A stretch of 64,000 nucleotides of DNA from JAFGSI01 sp041287425 (GTDB taxonomy: Bacteria; Chloroflexota; Anaerolineae; Anaerolineales; Villigracilaceae): the NCBI GenBank assembly GCA_041287425.1, contig JBEULG010000026.1:14314-78313 (forward strand), written 5' to 3'. Both the position numbers and the translations under genes were made by a program. Each line of letters begins with the position of its first letter. The stretch's first letter is position 1. Below the pieces are notes generated by a model that did no database searches, was not told the origin of the DNA, and was given only the letters and a program-made list of their open reading frames with translations. Shown here piece by piece: positions 28,084 to 35,315 of this stretch.

Positions 28084-29607
28084 TCAATCTCCGAATTTGA
28101 TGCCTTGCGCCAGCGGCAGTTCCTTCGACCAGTTGATGGTGTTGGTCTGGCGGCGCATGTACGCCTTCCAGGCGTCCGAGCCGGATTCGCGCCCGCCGCC
28201 GGTTTCCTTCTCGCCGCCGAAGGCGCCGCCGATTTCGGCCCCCGACGTGCCGATGTTGATGTTGGCGATGCCGCAATCGGAGCCGGAGACGGAGAGGAAG
28301 GTCTCGGCCTCGCGCAGCGAGTCGGTGAACATGGCGCTCGAGAGGCCCTGCGGGACGTCATTGTGAATCTGGATGGCTTCTTCGAGGGTCTCGTATTCGA
28401 GCAGGTACAGGATGGGGGCAAAGGTCTCGGTCTTGACGATTTCGGTCTGGGCGGGCATCTTGATGATGGTTGGTTCGACGAAGTTAGGGCCGAGTTCGGG
28501 CAGCATGTGGCCGCCGTAGATGATTTCGCCGCCATCGGCCACTGCCTGGCGGATGGCTTCCATCATTTCTTCGACCGAGGTATTGACCACCAGGGGGCCC
28601 ATCAGGGTCTTGGGGTCGAGCGGATCGCCGATGCGCACCTGGGCGTAGGCGTTCTTCAGGCGTTCGGTCAGGTCGGCGGCGATGCTTTTGTGCATGATGA
28701 TGCGGCGGGTGGATGTGCAGCGCTGCCCGGCCGTGCCGACCGCGCCGAAGAGGATGGCGCGGGTGGCCATGGCCAGGTCGGCTTTGTCGGAGACGATGAT
28801 GGCGTTGTTGCCGCCCAGTTCGAGGATGGTGCGCCCAAAGCGGCGGGCGACCGTCTCGGAGACGTGGACGCCGATCTGGGTCGAGCCGGTGAAGGAGACC
28901 AGCGGGACGCGCCGGTCGTTGAGCAGCAGTTCGCCGACGTCGCGGCCGGAGCCGATGGCCAGGGTGAAGATACCGGTCAGGCCGTGGTCGGCCAGGACGC
29001 GGTTGGTGATGTGGGTCACGGCGATGGCGGTCAGCGGAGTGTAGGAGGACGGCTTCCACAGGACGGTGTCGCCGCAGACGGCAGCCAGGGTCGCATTCCA
29101 CGACCAGACGGCGACCGGGAAGTTGAAGGCGGTCACCAAGCCGACGATGCCGAGTGGATGCCACTGCTCGTACATGCGGTGGCGCGGCCGTTCGGAGTGC
29201 ATGGTCAGACCGTAGAGCATGCGCGATTGGCCGACGGCAAAGTCGCAGATGTCAATCATCTCCTGGACTTCGCCGTGTCCCTCGGCGCGGATTTTGCCCA
29301 TTTCAACCGTCACCAGGTCGCCGAGCGGTTCTTTGAGTTCGCGCAGGGCGTCGCCCAGATCGCGCACGACCTGACCGCGCTTGGGGGCCGGGACTTCGCG
29401 CCACTTCAGGAAGGCGGCATGGGCGGCAGCCGCGACGCTCTCGTAGGATTCCGGCGTAGCCTGAATCACTTTGGCGAGGGCCTCGCCCGTGGTGGGGTTG
29501 TAGGAGATCAGTTCTTTGCCTTTGGGGTCGGCAATCCAGCCGTCGGGGCCGGTGCAGGCGCCGGGATTGACCTCCTGAATGTTGAGTTTTTTCAGCAACG
29601 GGTTCAT
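28084..29607 (-). CDS. ALDH7-family aldehyde dehydrogenase (aminoadipate-semialdehyde/piperideine-6-carboxylate type)
   Basis: The 507-residue NAD(P)-dependent enzyme has the ALDH fold with catalytic Cys in GTAGQRCTSTRR and Glu in ILELGGNNAI. The C-terminal end (RRQTNTINWSKELPLAQGIKF) closely matches the ALDH7 family, whose members oxidise alpha-aminoadipate semialdehyde in lysine catabolism (AmaB/Pcd in bacteria, antiquitin in animals). The start was set at the ATG at 29607 because GGAGG lies upstream. A broader aldehyde range is possible. No lysine aminotransferase or saccharopine enzyme is nearby, so the in vivo substrate is inferred only from family. Confidence 0.9.
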   Translation of the reverse strand: MNPLLKKLNIQEVNPGACTGPDGWIADPKGKELISYNPTTGEALAKVIQATPESYESVAAAAHAAFLKWREVPAPKRGQVVRDLGDALRELKEPLGDLVTVEMGKIRAEGHGEVQEMIDICDFAVGQSRMLYGLTMHSERPRHRMYEQWHPLGIVGLVTAFNFPVAVWSWNATLAAVCGDTVLWKPSSYTPLTAIAVTHITNRVLADHGLTGIFTLAIGSGRDVGELLLNDRRVPLVSFTGSTQIGVHVSETVARRFGRTILELGGNNAIIVSDKADLAMATRAILFGAVGTAGQRCTSTRRIIMHKSIAADLTERLKNAYAQVRIGDPLDPKTLMGPLVVNTSVEEMMEAIRQAVADGGEIIYGGHMLPELGPNFVEPTIIKMPAQTEIVKTETFAPILYLLEYETLEEAIQIHNDVPQGLSSAMFTDSLREAETFLSVSGSDCGIANINIGTSGAEIGGAFGGEKETGGGRESGSDAWKAYMRRQTNTINWSKELPLAQGIKFGD

Positions 29608-29638
29608 ACACTTCCTCCATGGGTGTGAAATAAATTGT

Positions 29639-29947
29639 TCATCCCCAACCGCTTTCGTCGGGGAAGAGATTGACATAGATGGTGCGCGTGCGCGGCTCGG
29701 CCATCATCGGTTCGGCGACCTGACGCCAGCGGTTGTAGTGCGCCGTTTCTTTGTGCCGGGCCGGGTCCTCGGGCGTGCGATAGACCTCCACCAGCACGAA
29801 GCGGGTCGGGTCATCGGCCTGCTGAATCACGTCGAAGCGGGCCACGCCTGGCTCCTGAATGCTGTTGCGGGCATTCTCCAGCGTGGCTTCCTTGAAGGCT
29901 TCGATGTGTTCGGGCTTGACGCGGATGTGAACGTGAACGATATACAT
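29639..29947 (-). CDS. Antibiotic-biosynthesis-monooxygenase (ABM) domain protein
   Basis: The 102-residue protein is one ABM/dimeric alpha-beta barrel domain: YIVHVHIRVKPEHIEAFKEAT at the start, then GVARFDVIQQADDPTRFVLVEVYRTPED, and HYNRWRQVAEPMM near the end, all usual for the YgiN/LsrG-like group. Such proteins act as quinol monooxygenases or isomerases of small metabolites. It sits between the ALDH7 gene and the unrecognised 420-residue protein gene, 31 and 26 bases away, so it probably belongs to the same pathway. Confidence 0.85.
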   Translation of the reverse strand: MYIVHVHIRVKPEHIEAFKEATLENARNSIQEPGVARFDVIQQADDPTRFVLVEVYRTPEDPARHKETAHYNRWRQVAEPMMAEPRTRTIYVNLFPDESGWG

Positions 29948-29973
29948 AAGGCTCCTTTTTCCGAACCCCGGCC

Positions 29974-31236
29974 TCAGCGGTGCAAATTCGGCGCGGCGAT
30001 GAAGGACAGACCGCGCTCGGTGAGCATGCGCGCCGTGGAGTTGGCCGCTTCCACCTTGAGCAGGAAGTTCTTTTGCAAGTTGTCCCAGTCGCCGCTTTCG
30101 ATGACTTCTTTCTTTTCGCGGAAGTAGTCGAGGATGTCGGAGGGGTGCTCGAGGGTCTGCTCGACTTCGGGCAGGCCGCCCTCGTGTTTGGCGGCGATGT
30201 TGGCGACGTGGTCGGCGATTTCCATCAATTCGGCGCGGCGGTCGTAGGGCTGGATGACGATGCTCTTCCAGGTCTCGACGATGTGATGCTCGAAACGGAT
30301 GTGACGCTCGAAGCCGAGGGCGCGGCGGAATTCGGCGGTCAGTTCCATCGTCCGGTTGTGAATCGAGTTCGACCAGTTGAAGCCGATGAGCGGGGTCGAG
30401 CCGTCGTCGCGGCTGAACAGTTTGGCCATGGTCATGATCCACAGGGCATGGTAGGGGTTATCCGAGCCGAAATAGACCGAAATCTTGAAGTTGATGTCCA
30501 CGCCGAGTTTGTAGAGCAGGAAGGCCAGCAGGATGGTGCCGGCGTTGAAGTTCAGCACGTGCTGGACGCCGTAGTTGGTGTAGTAGTACAGGAATTCGTC
30601 CAGCCACATCAGGGCGTGCTCATCGGGCTGACCGATGCCGCCGAAGTAGCCGGTGATGGTGGCCGGGCCGCCCAGGTGCGGGTTGGAGCCGTCGGTGCCT
30701 TTGGTGTCCAGCGTCTCAACGAACGAGGCGCCGATGATGTCGAGCGCGGCCACAATGGCGGGCAGGTCGCCGTCTTCTTCGGATTCTTTCATCTTGCGGA
30801 CGGCGATGAAGCGTCCCGGCACGAGCGAGCGTTCGGCGATGGCCTTTTCGCACATCGGGCGGATCCAGGGGAAGTATTGCAAGGCGGAGACTTCCAGCGT
30901 GACGGCGTACTCGTCCTTGAAGGTCATCGCGTCGGCTCTGGACCCGAGGACGGCGCGGCGGTAGTCGGCGACGCTGACGAAGGCGCCGCGCTCGCGCTGC
31001 GCGATGAGCCATTCCAGGTCCTGGATGTACTGCGGGGCGCGCTCGCGCACTTTGGCGAAGAGCGCTTCCATCTTGCGGTTTTCGCGGTGCTTGCGGTTGA
31101 TTTCCTCCGGCGTGCCGTATTTGGCGACCACGTTGAGGAATTCTTTCATCACGGTTGAGTTCGGGTCGGTGAAGACGGCGTTGATGGCGTCCAGGCGGTC
31201 GGGGGGGATGGCAAGTTTTTGTTGGAGGGGGGTCAT
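29974..31236 (-). CDS. Conserved-looking 420-residue protein, family not recognised
   Basis: I do not recognise this protein. It is soluble, with no signal peptide, membrane helix or Cys cluster. The N-terminal 100 residues are charged and helical. The central part has GTDGSNPHLGGPATITGYFG and DEFLYYYTNYGVQHVLNFNA, which look like active-site loops rich in Gly, His, Asp and Tyr. Further on are NWSNSIHNRTMEL and IRFEHHIVETW, with clustered His/Glu residues that could bind metal. It is the first gene of a tight cluster with ABM, ALDH7 and Fe-ADH genes, so it probably supplies or consumes an aldehyde. A TIM-barrel enzyme is my guess only. Confidence 0.7.
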   Translation of the reverse strand: MTPLQQKLAIPPDRLDAINAVFTDPNSTVMKEFLNVVAKYGTPEEINRKHRENRKMEALFAKVRERAPQYIQDLEWLIAQRERGAFVSVADYRRAVLGSRADAMTFKDEYAVTLEVSALQYFPWIRPMCEKAIAERSLVPGRFIAVRKMKESEEDGDLPAIVAALDIIGASFVETLDTKGTDGSNPHLGGPATITGYFGGIGQPDEHALMWLDEFLYYYTNYGVQHVLNFNAGTILLAFLLYKLGVDINFKISVYFGSDNPYHALWIMTMAKLFSRDDGSTPLIGFNWSNSIHNRTMELTAEFRRALGFERHIRFEHHIVETWKSIVIQPYDRRAELMEIADHVANIAAKHEGGLPEVEQTLEHPSDILDYFREKKEVIESGDWDNLQKNFLLKVEAANSTARMLTERGLSFIAAPNLHR

Positions 31237-31250
31237 GGGGGCTCCTTTTT

Positions 31251-31299
31251 CGTGATTCGTGATTCGTTAGTCGTGAGGCGTTAGTCGTGGTTCGTGAAG
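31251..31299. repeat. Heptamer tandem repeat
   Basis: Seven 7-base units with a CGT core (CGTGATT, CGTGATT, CGTTAGT, CGTGAGG, CGTTAGT, CGTGGTT, CGTGAAG) run into the 3' end of the four-helix bundle gene. A related array is at 31749-31793 on its other side. Confidence 0.8.
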
Positions 31300-31736
31300 T
31301 ATTCGGCGGCGGTTTCGCGGATTTGGCGGGGAGAGGGTTTGCCGCAGAAGGCGGAGGCTTTGGCAATCATACCTGCAATCAGGCGGCCCAGGCGGTCGTA
31401 TTGAGCGGTCAGGTCGGCGGCTTGTTGGTCGGTGAGATAGCAGCACCGACGCGCCGTTTCAAGCCAGTGCAGCGTTTCCAGGCATTCGCTCTCGGCGTCG
31501 GTCAGTTTGCTGATGAAGTGGGCTTCATAGCGACGTTTCCCCCATGCCTCTGCAATCTGCGCGCCAACGGAGCGGGAGGAACGGCGAATCTGGTCTGTGA
31601 GCGAATAGGTCTCTTCTCGAGGGAATCCTTTACTCATCTCGAAAATTTTCTGCTGCATCTCCATCGTCACCTGATACGCCAACAAATCCTGAAAACTCTG
31701 TGCATGCGGCAGATTTTCCTGATATTTCACACTCAT
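31281..31736 (-). CDS. Four-helix bundle protein (S23/IVS-type)
   Basis: The 151-residue protein matches the four-helix bundle family first found in 23S rRNA intervening sequences: QDLLAYQVTMEMQQKIFEMSKGFPREETYSLTDQIRRSS, then VGAQIAEAWGKRRYEAHFISKLTDAESECLETLHWLETA. The fold is known, the role is not. The start was set at 31736, where AGGAGG precedes the ATG. It breaks up the minus-strand run between panB and the catabolic operon, and both of its ends abut heptamer repeat arrays, which suggests insertion as a small cassette. Confidence 0.88.
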   Translation of the reverse strand: MSVKYQENLPHAQSFQDLLAYQVTMEMQQKIFEMSKGFPREETYSLTDQIRRSSRSVGAQIAEAWGKRRYEAHFISKLTDAESECLETLHWLETARRCCYLTDQQAADLTAQYDRLGRLIAGMIAKASAFCGKPSPRQIRETAAEYFTNHD

Positions 31737-31748
31737 TTTATCCTCCTC

Positions 31749-31793
31749 ACGTCTCACGCTTCACGTCTCACGTCTCACGTTTTACGTCTTACG
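31749..31793. repeat. Heptamer tandem repeat
   Basis: Six 7-base units with an ACG core (ACGTCTC, ACGCTTC, ACGTCTC, ACGTCTC, ACGTTTT, ACGTCTT) lie between panB and the S23 gene. Their reverse complement resembles the array at 31251-31299. Confidence 0.8.
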
Positions 31794-32658
31794 AATCCAG
31801 CATCTTCCTCAACTCCTCATACTCCTCATCCGGCATGCCAAACCAGTTTTCCGGCTGAGGGAATTGGCGGTTGATGACTTCGTTGTGATAGGCCTTGAGG
31901 CCGTTGAGGATGACTTCGCCGGCGTTGCCGTAGACCTTGGCCATCTTCGGCTTGAACTTGGGGTAGAGGCCGAACATGTCGTGGTAGATGAGCAGTTGAC
32001 CGTGCGCGTGCGGACCCGACCCCAGGCTCATGATGATGCAGTTTTCGGCGCGTTCGGTGATGAGTTGGCACAGCCGGTCGGGGACCATTTCCAGCAGGAT
32101 GGCGAAGGCGCCGGCTTTTTCGAGCGCTTTGGCGTCATCCACGATGCGCTTGGCCAGGGCGGCCGTCTTGCCCTGGAGGCGGAAGCCGCCCAGCGCGGAG
32201 GCCGATTGCGGCGTCAGTCCCAGGTGGCCGATGGCAGGGATGCCGGCGTCCACGATGCCTTTGATGCGGTCGGCCATGGCCGCGCCGCCTTCGAGTTTGA
32301 TGGCGTCGCAGCCCGCTTCGGCCATGAAGCGCCCGGCGTTGCGGATGGCCGTCTCGACCGAGGGCTGATAGGTCATGTAGGGCATATCGCCGACCAGGAA
32401 GGCGGTCGGCGCGCCGCGGCGCACGGCCTGGGCGTGGCGAATCATGTCGTCCATCGTCACCGGCAGGGTCGAGTCGTAGCCGAGCATGGTCATGCCCAGG
32501 CTGTCGCCGACCAGAATCATCTCGATGCCGGCCTGTTCCTGCAGGTAGGCGGTGGGATAGTCGTAGCAGGTCAGCCAGGTGATGGGCTCGCCTTTTTTGA
32601 CCTTGTCGAACAGGTAGGGCAGGGTGATTTTCTTGCGGGGGGAAGGGGTTTCGGGCAT
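31789..32658 (-). CDS. panB: 3-methyl-2-oxobutanoate hydroxymethyltransferase
   Basis: The 289-residue enzyme makes ketopantoate from ketoisovalerate and methylenetetrahydrofolate, the first step of pantothenate synthesis. Family motifs are complete: WLTCYDYPTAYLQEQAGIEMILVGDSLGM with the metal-binding Asp, FLVGDMPYMTYQPS, AIKLEGG, GIPAIGHLGLTPQS and the FAILLEMVP region. Other pan genes are not in the window. It lies upstream of the S23 gene on the same strand. Confidence 0.95.
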   Translation of the reverse strand: MPETPSPRKKITLPYLFDKVKKGEPITWLTCYDYPTAYLQEQAGIEMILVGDSLGMTMLGYDSTLPVTMDDMIRHAQAVRRGAPTAFLVGDMPYMTYQPSVETAIRNAGRFMAEAGCDAIKLEGGAAMADRIKGIVDAGIPAIGHLGLTPQSASALGGFRLQGKTAALAKRIVDDAKALEKAGAFAILLEMVPDRLCQLITERAENCIIMSLGSGPHAHGQLLIYHDMFGLYPKFKPKMAKVYGNAGEVILNGLKAYHNEVINRQFPQPENWFGMPDEEYEELRKMLDS

Positions 32659-32684
32659 AGGGGTCTCCTTTTTTGGGGGTTCTC

Positions 32685-32727
32685 AGACTTTCAGACTTCC
32701 GAAGTCTTCAAGACTTCGGAAGTCTGG
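32685..32727. repeat. Palindromic repeat, CTTCCGAAGTCT family
   Basis: CAGACTTCCGAAGTCTT is followed by its inverted copy AAGACTTCGGAAGTCTG. Related copies lie at 44925-44955 and 63522-63560. It overlaps the 3' end of the STAND gene. Confidence 0.75.
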
Positions 32728-34435
32728 CAAGACCAGCCAAATTCCTTTCCACAATCTTGATATGCGGATGGTCGGGCGGCAGGAATTTCTTGAAGATGTG
32801 CAGGGCGCGCTCGAAGGCGGCTCTTGCCCCCGCCAGGTCGCCCAGGGCTTGCAACACGCCGCCCAGGTTGTTGACGTCTGTCAGGTTGTTGACGTCTGTG
32901 GCGACCTTGGGATGGTCAGGTCCGAAGGCGGCTTCGTCCACCTTCAGGGCGCGCTCGAAGGCGGCTCTTGCCCCTGCCAGGTCGCCCAGGGCGCGCAACA
33001 CCAAGCCCAGGTTGTTGACGCGGATGGCGACCTTGGGATGGTCAGGTCCGAAGGCGGCTGCGTCCACCTTCAGGGCGCGCTCGAGGTTGCCGCTTTTTTG
33101 CTCCATGAGCGCCCAGGCTTGATAGGTCGGAGCGTTGGTGGGGTCGGCGCGGGTGCCTTGTTCAAAGAGTTGACGGGCGCGCTCGAACTGACCTTGCCGC
33201 TGGAAACGCAAAGGCAGGAGGGTGAGCAATTTTTTCTGTGAATCTTGCGGGAAGCGGCGCAGGTGTTCGCCTAGGGCGGCAAACAACTTCTCGTAGAGAT
33301 ACATGGCTTCCGGCGCCCAGCGCCGGCTTTCCAGGAGATGCATGGCATGTTCGGCAATCACCGGGTGGCGCGTGGCAAGCCGTTCATCGCCGCTTTCCTG
33401 TACTTCAATCAGTTCGCCGGTCAGGGGGCCGATCAGCCGCACGCTGAGGGCGGATGGCTCGATCTCCAGCGCCCTGGCGAGCAGGCTGCGCTTCAACCAC
33501 AAACCGTAGCGATGAACGCTGGCTAACGCGGCATAGCCGCGCAGGAGGAACTCGCCATCCGGGCGGCGGCGCACCTTTTCAAATACGCTTTCCAGGATGG
33601 CCTCGAACTGCTCCACGCCATAGCGGGCGGTGAGCAGGGCAGGGAGCAACTGACCATCGGCTTTCAGGCGGTCGAGGAAGTGTGCTACTTGGTGTGGGCG
33701 CGGCAGCCCTTGCAGCGCGTCCAGTTTGCCGGCCCGCTCCAGGCGATTGAGCAGGGCTTCCACTTCGTCCCGTTGCAGGCGCTGCAGGGCGAATTTGCGG
33801 AAGGCGCCCAGGCGTTTCAGGCTGCCTTCCAGGCTGGCGTTTTGCCACTCGTGCAGGCGGGAGGCCATCAGGATGGTGAAGCGGATACCGGCATCGGTTA
33901 GTTCTCTGGCCAAAGCGGGCAATTGCTCTTCCTGGTCGGCGTCATCGAAGATGAACACGAGCGGCTTTTCGGCTTCGAGGGTGATTTTGGTGGATGGCAC
34001 GAGGTGTTCTGCGTGACGCACGAAAACGGGCGCTCCCTGCTCGGCCAGTTGCCAGGCCAGGCGGCGCAAGAGGGTGGTTTTGCCCTCGCCTGCCGCGCCC
34101 AGGATCACCGCCAGTTGATACGGCAGGGACTGGTCGCGAGTGAATTTCCAAACGTCATCGAAGAGCGTGCGCGGAGCGTCATCGTCGCGGGCGATGTTCG
34201 CCCAATTGGGGCTGGCGCCATCGTAAAAGGGGGCGCCGGGCGCGTTGGTCTGCCGCCGGCGGAAGTCATCGCTGAGCATCTGGAAGGCAAAGACGCCACG
34301 GCGGGTGAGAGAGATGGTGTTGTGATCGCCGGTGATAATAATGGTATCGTTGACACTCCCCCCTACCGCCACGGCTTCCGCGCCGCTGACGAGCGTGAGC
34401 GATGGTTGGGCGAGTTTCCCGGTCGTTTCGGTCAT
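32708..34435 (-). CDS. STAND-type P-loop NTPase with C-terminal TPR repeats
   Basis: The 575-residue protein has an N-terminal short beta motif (GGSVNDTIIITGDHNTISL) seen ahead of P-loop domains in many signalling proteins. A NACHT/STAND-like ATPase follows, with Walker A GAAGEGKTTLLRRLAWQL near 113 and Walker B PLVFIFDDADQ. A winged-helix/helical middle part comes next, and at least three tetratricopeptide repeats from about residue 430. The last repeats share the motif DHPKVA..VNNLGLVLRALGDLAGARAAFERAL and are near-identical in DNA. Such proteins act as signal-triggered switches or conflict sensors; no effector domain is recognised. Confidence 0.8.
   Translation of the reverse strand: MTETTGKLAQPSLTLVSGAEAVAVGGSVNDTIIITGDHNTISLTRRGVFAFQMLSDDFRRRQTNAPGAPFYDGASPNWANIARDDDAPRTLFDDVWKFTRDQSLPYQLAVILGAAGEGKTTLLRRLAWQLAEQGAPVFVRHAEHLVPSTKITLEAEKPLVFIFDDADQEEQLPALARELTDAGIRFTILMASRLHEWQNASLEGSLKRLGAFRKFALQRLQRDEVEALLNRLERAGKLDALQGLPRPHQVAHFLDRLKADGQLLPALLTARYGVEQFEAILESVFEKVRRRPDGEFLLRGYAALASVHRYGLWLKRSLLARALEIEPSALSVRLIGPLTGELIEVQESGDERLATRHPVIAEHAMHLLESRRWAPEAMYLYEKLFAALGEHLRRFPQDSQKKLLTLLPLRFQRQGQFERARQLFEQGTRADPTNAPTYQAWALMEQKSGNLERALKVDAAAFGPDHPKVAIRVNNLGLVLRALGDLAGARAAFERALKVDEAAFGPDHPKVATDVNNLTDVNNLGGVLQALGDLAGARAAFERALHIFKKFLPPDHPHIKIVERNLAGLARLPKS
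32790..33090. repeat. TPR-encoding direct repeats in the STAND gene
   Basis: Two to three near-identical segments of about 125 bases encode consecutive TPR units, with a shorter partial duplication (the VNNL/TDVNNL codons) near 32868-32897. Confidence 0.7.
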
Positions 34436-34786
34436 GGGATGTCTCCGAGGCGGGGTGTGTACTCAAATCTTGTTACACGGGACAACTTCTAGAAGTTGTC
34501 CTACAAACAACTTTTGCGTGGACACGAAGCAGGCGTGGCATTGCTCTTACTATAGCACAAAATGCGCCGTTCGTTCACCGATGGATGTCACCTGTTGCGG
34601 GGCTGAGTTTCAGTCGCTGGGGCGAAAAGGCGCGCAAATCGTAACCGCCTGATGAAAATCTCAACGCCAAGACGCGCAGGCGCAAAGATGAGTCGCTTTG
34701 GAGACCAGGCGGGGAGTTCTGCACACGCTTCCTTCGCGCCTTTGCGATTTTGTGCCGCAAATCAAAGATTTGCGCCACAGAAAAAT
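34436..34786. other. Intergenic region with palindromes and repeat fragments
   Basis: Between the divergent STAND and MarR genes lie a perfect palindrome (GGACAACTTCT/AGAAGTTGTCC, 34480-34501), a stretch resembling the AACGCCAAG/CTTTGCG dispersed repeats (34661-34745), and a small hairpin with CAAATC/GATTTG arms (34758-34772). No coding potential that I trust is seen. Confidence 0.5.
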
Positions 34787-34803
34787 AGTTGTATAATATA
34801 ACT
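34770..34803 (+). promoter_or_regulatory. marR promoter with overlapping MarR-type operator
   Basis: TTGCGC (34770-34775), a 16-base spacer and TATAAT (34792-34797) form the promoter. The imperfect palindrome AGTTGTATAATATAACT (34787-34803) covers the -10 box, where the MarR product can block polymerase. Confidence 0.7.
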
Positions 34804-34837
34804 GTTTCATTTTGCAACGATAAGCAGGCAGGTTACC

Positions 34838-35275
34838 ATGACCCAGGAACTGATTGACGCCTTTTGGGAAAGTGTCCCGTCCGTCTGGCGGGGGACGCGG
34901 ACGCGAATCCGCGCTGTGGCCGCCGAGCGCTTCGGGCTGACGGTGGAGCAGTTTCAGGCGCTGCGGCGCATCCGCAAAGGGATGGACACCGTCAGCGCGC
35001 TGGCCGCGGAGGGGCGTCTCAGCCGCTCGCAGGCCAGCCGGGCGGTGGAGGCGCTCGTCCGTCGTGGACTGGTGGAACGTCTCACCGATGCCCGCGACCG
35101 CCGCCACGTCCGGCTTTCGCTCACCCCGTCCGGCGAGCAGACCCTGACGGGCATCTACGCCGAGGTCGAAACCTGGCTGGCGGAGCGTTTTGCCCGTCTC
35201 TCCGAGGCAGAAGCGGGGCTGCTCCGCCAGGCCCTCCCGCTCCTGCGCAAAGCCTTCACCGAACCAACCATTTGA
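34838..35275 (+). CDS. MarR-family transcriptional regulator
   Basis: The 145-residue protein is a dimeric winged-helix repressor. The helix-turn-helix is seen in GRLSRSQASRAVEALVRRGLVERL (about 58-81) and the wing in TDARDRRHVRLSLTPSG with the conserved Asp-Arg. It starts an operon with two ABC exporter genes and very likely represses it: an imperfect palindrome lies over its own -10 box at 34787-34803. Ligands of the family are usually small aromatics or drugs; the inducer here is unknown. Confidence 0.9.
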   Translation: MTQELIDAFWESVPSVWRGTRTRIRAVAAERFGLTVEQFQALRRIRKGMDTVSALAAEGRLSRSQASRAVEALVRRGLVERLTDARDRRHVRLSLTPSGEQTLTGIYAEVETWLAERFARLSEAEAGLLRQALPLLRKAFTEPTI

Positions 35276-35315
35276 CTCCCAGACCTTTGACTCCCCGACT
35301 TTCGACTCATGACCC
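35276..35315. repeat. Tandem GACTC-type repeat at an ABC gene start
   Basis: Degenerate copies of a GACTCC/GACTTT unit fill the gap between marR and the ABC gene. The last one runs into the ATG at 35309. No Shine-Dalgarno is seen. Confidence 0.6.
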
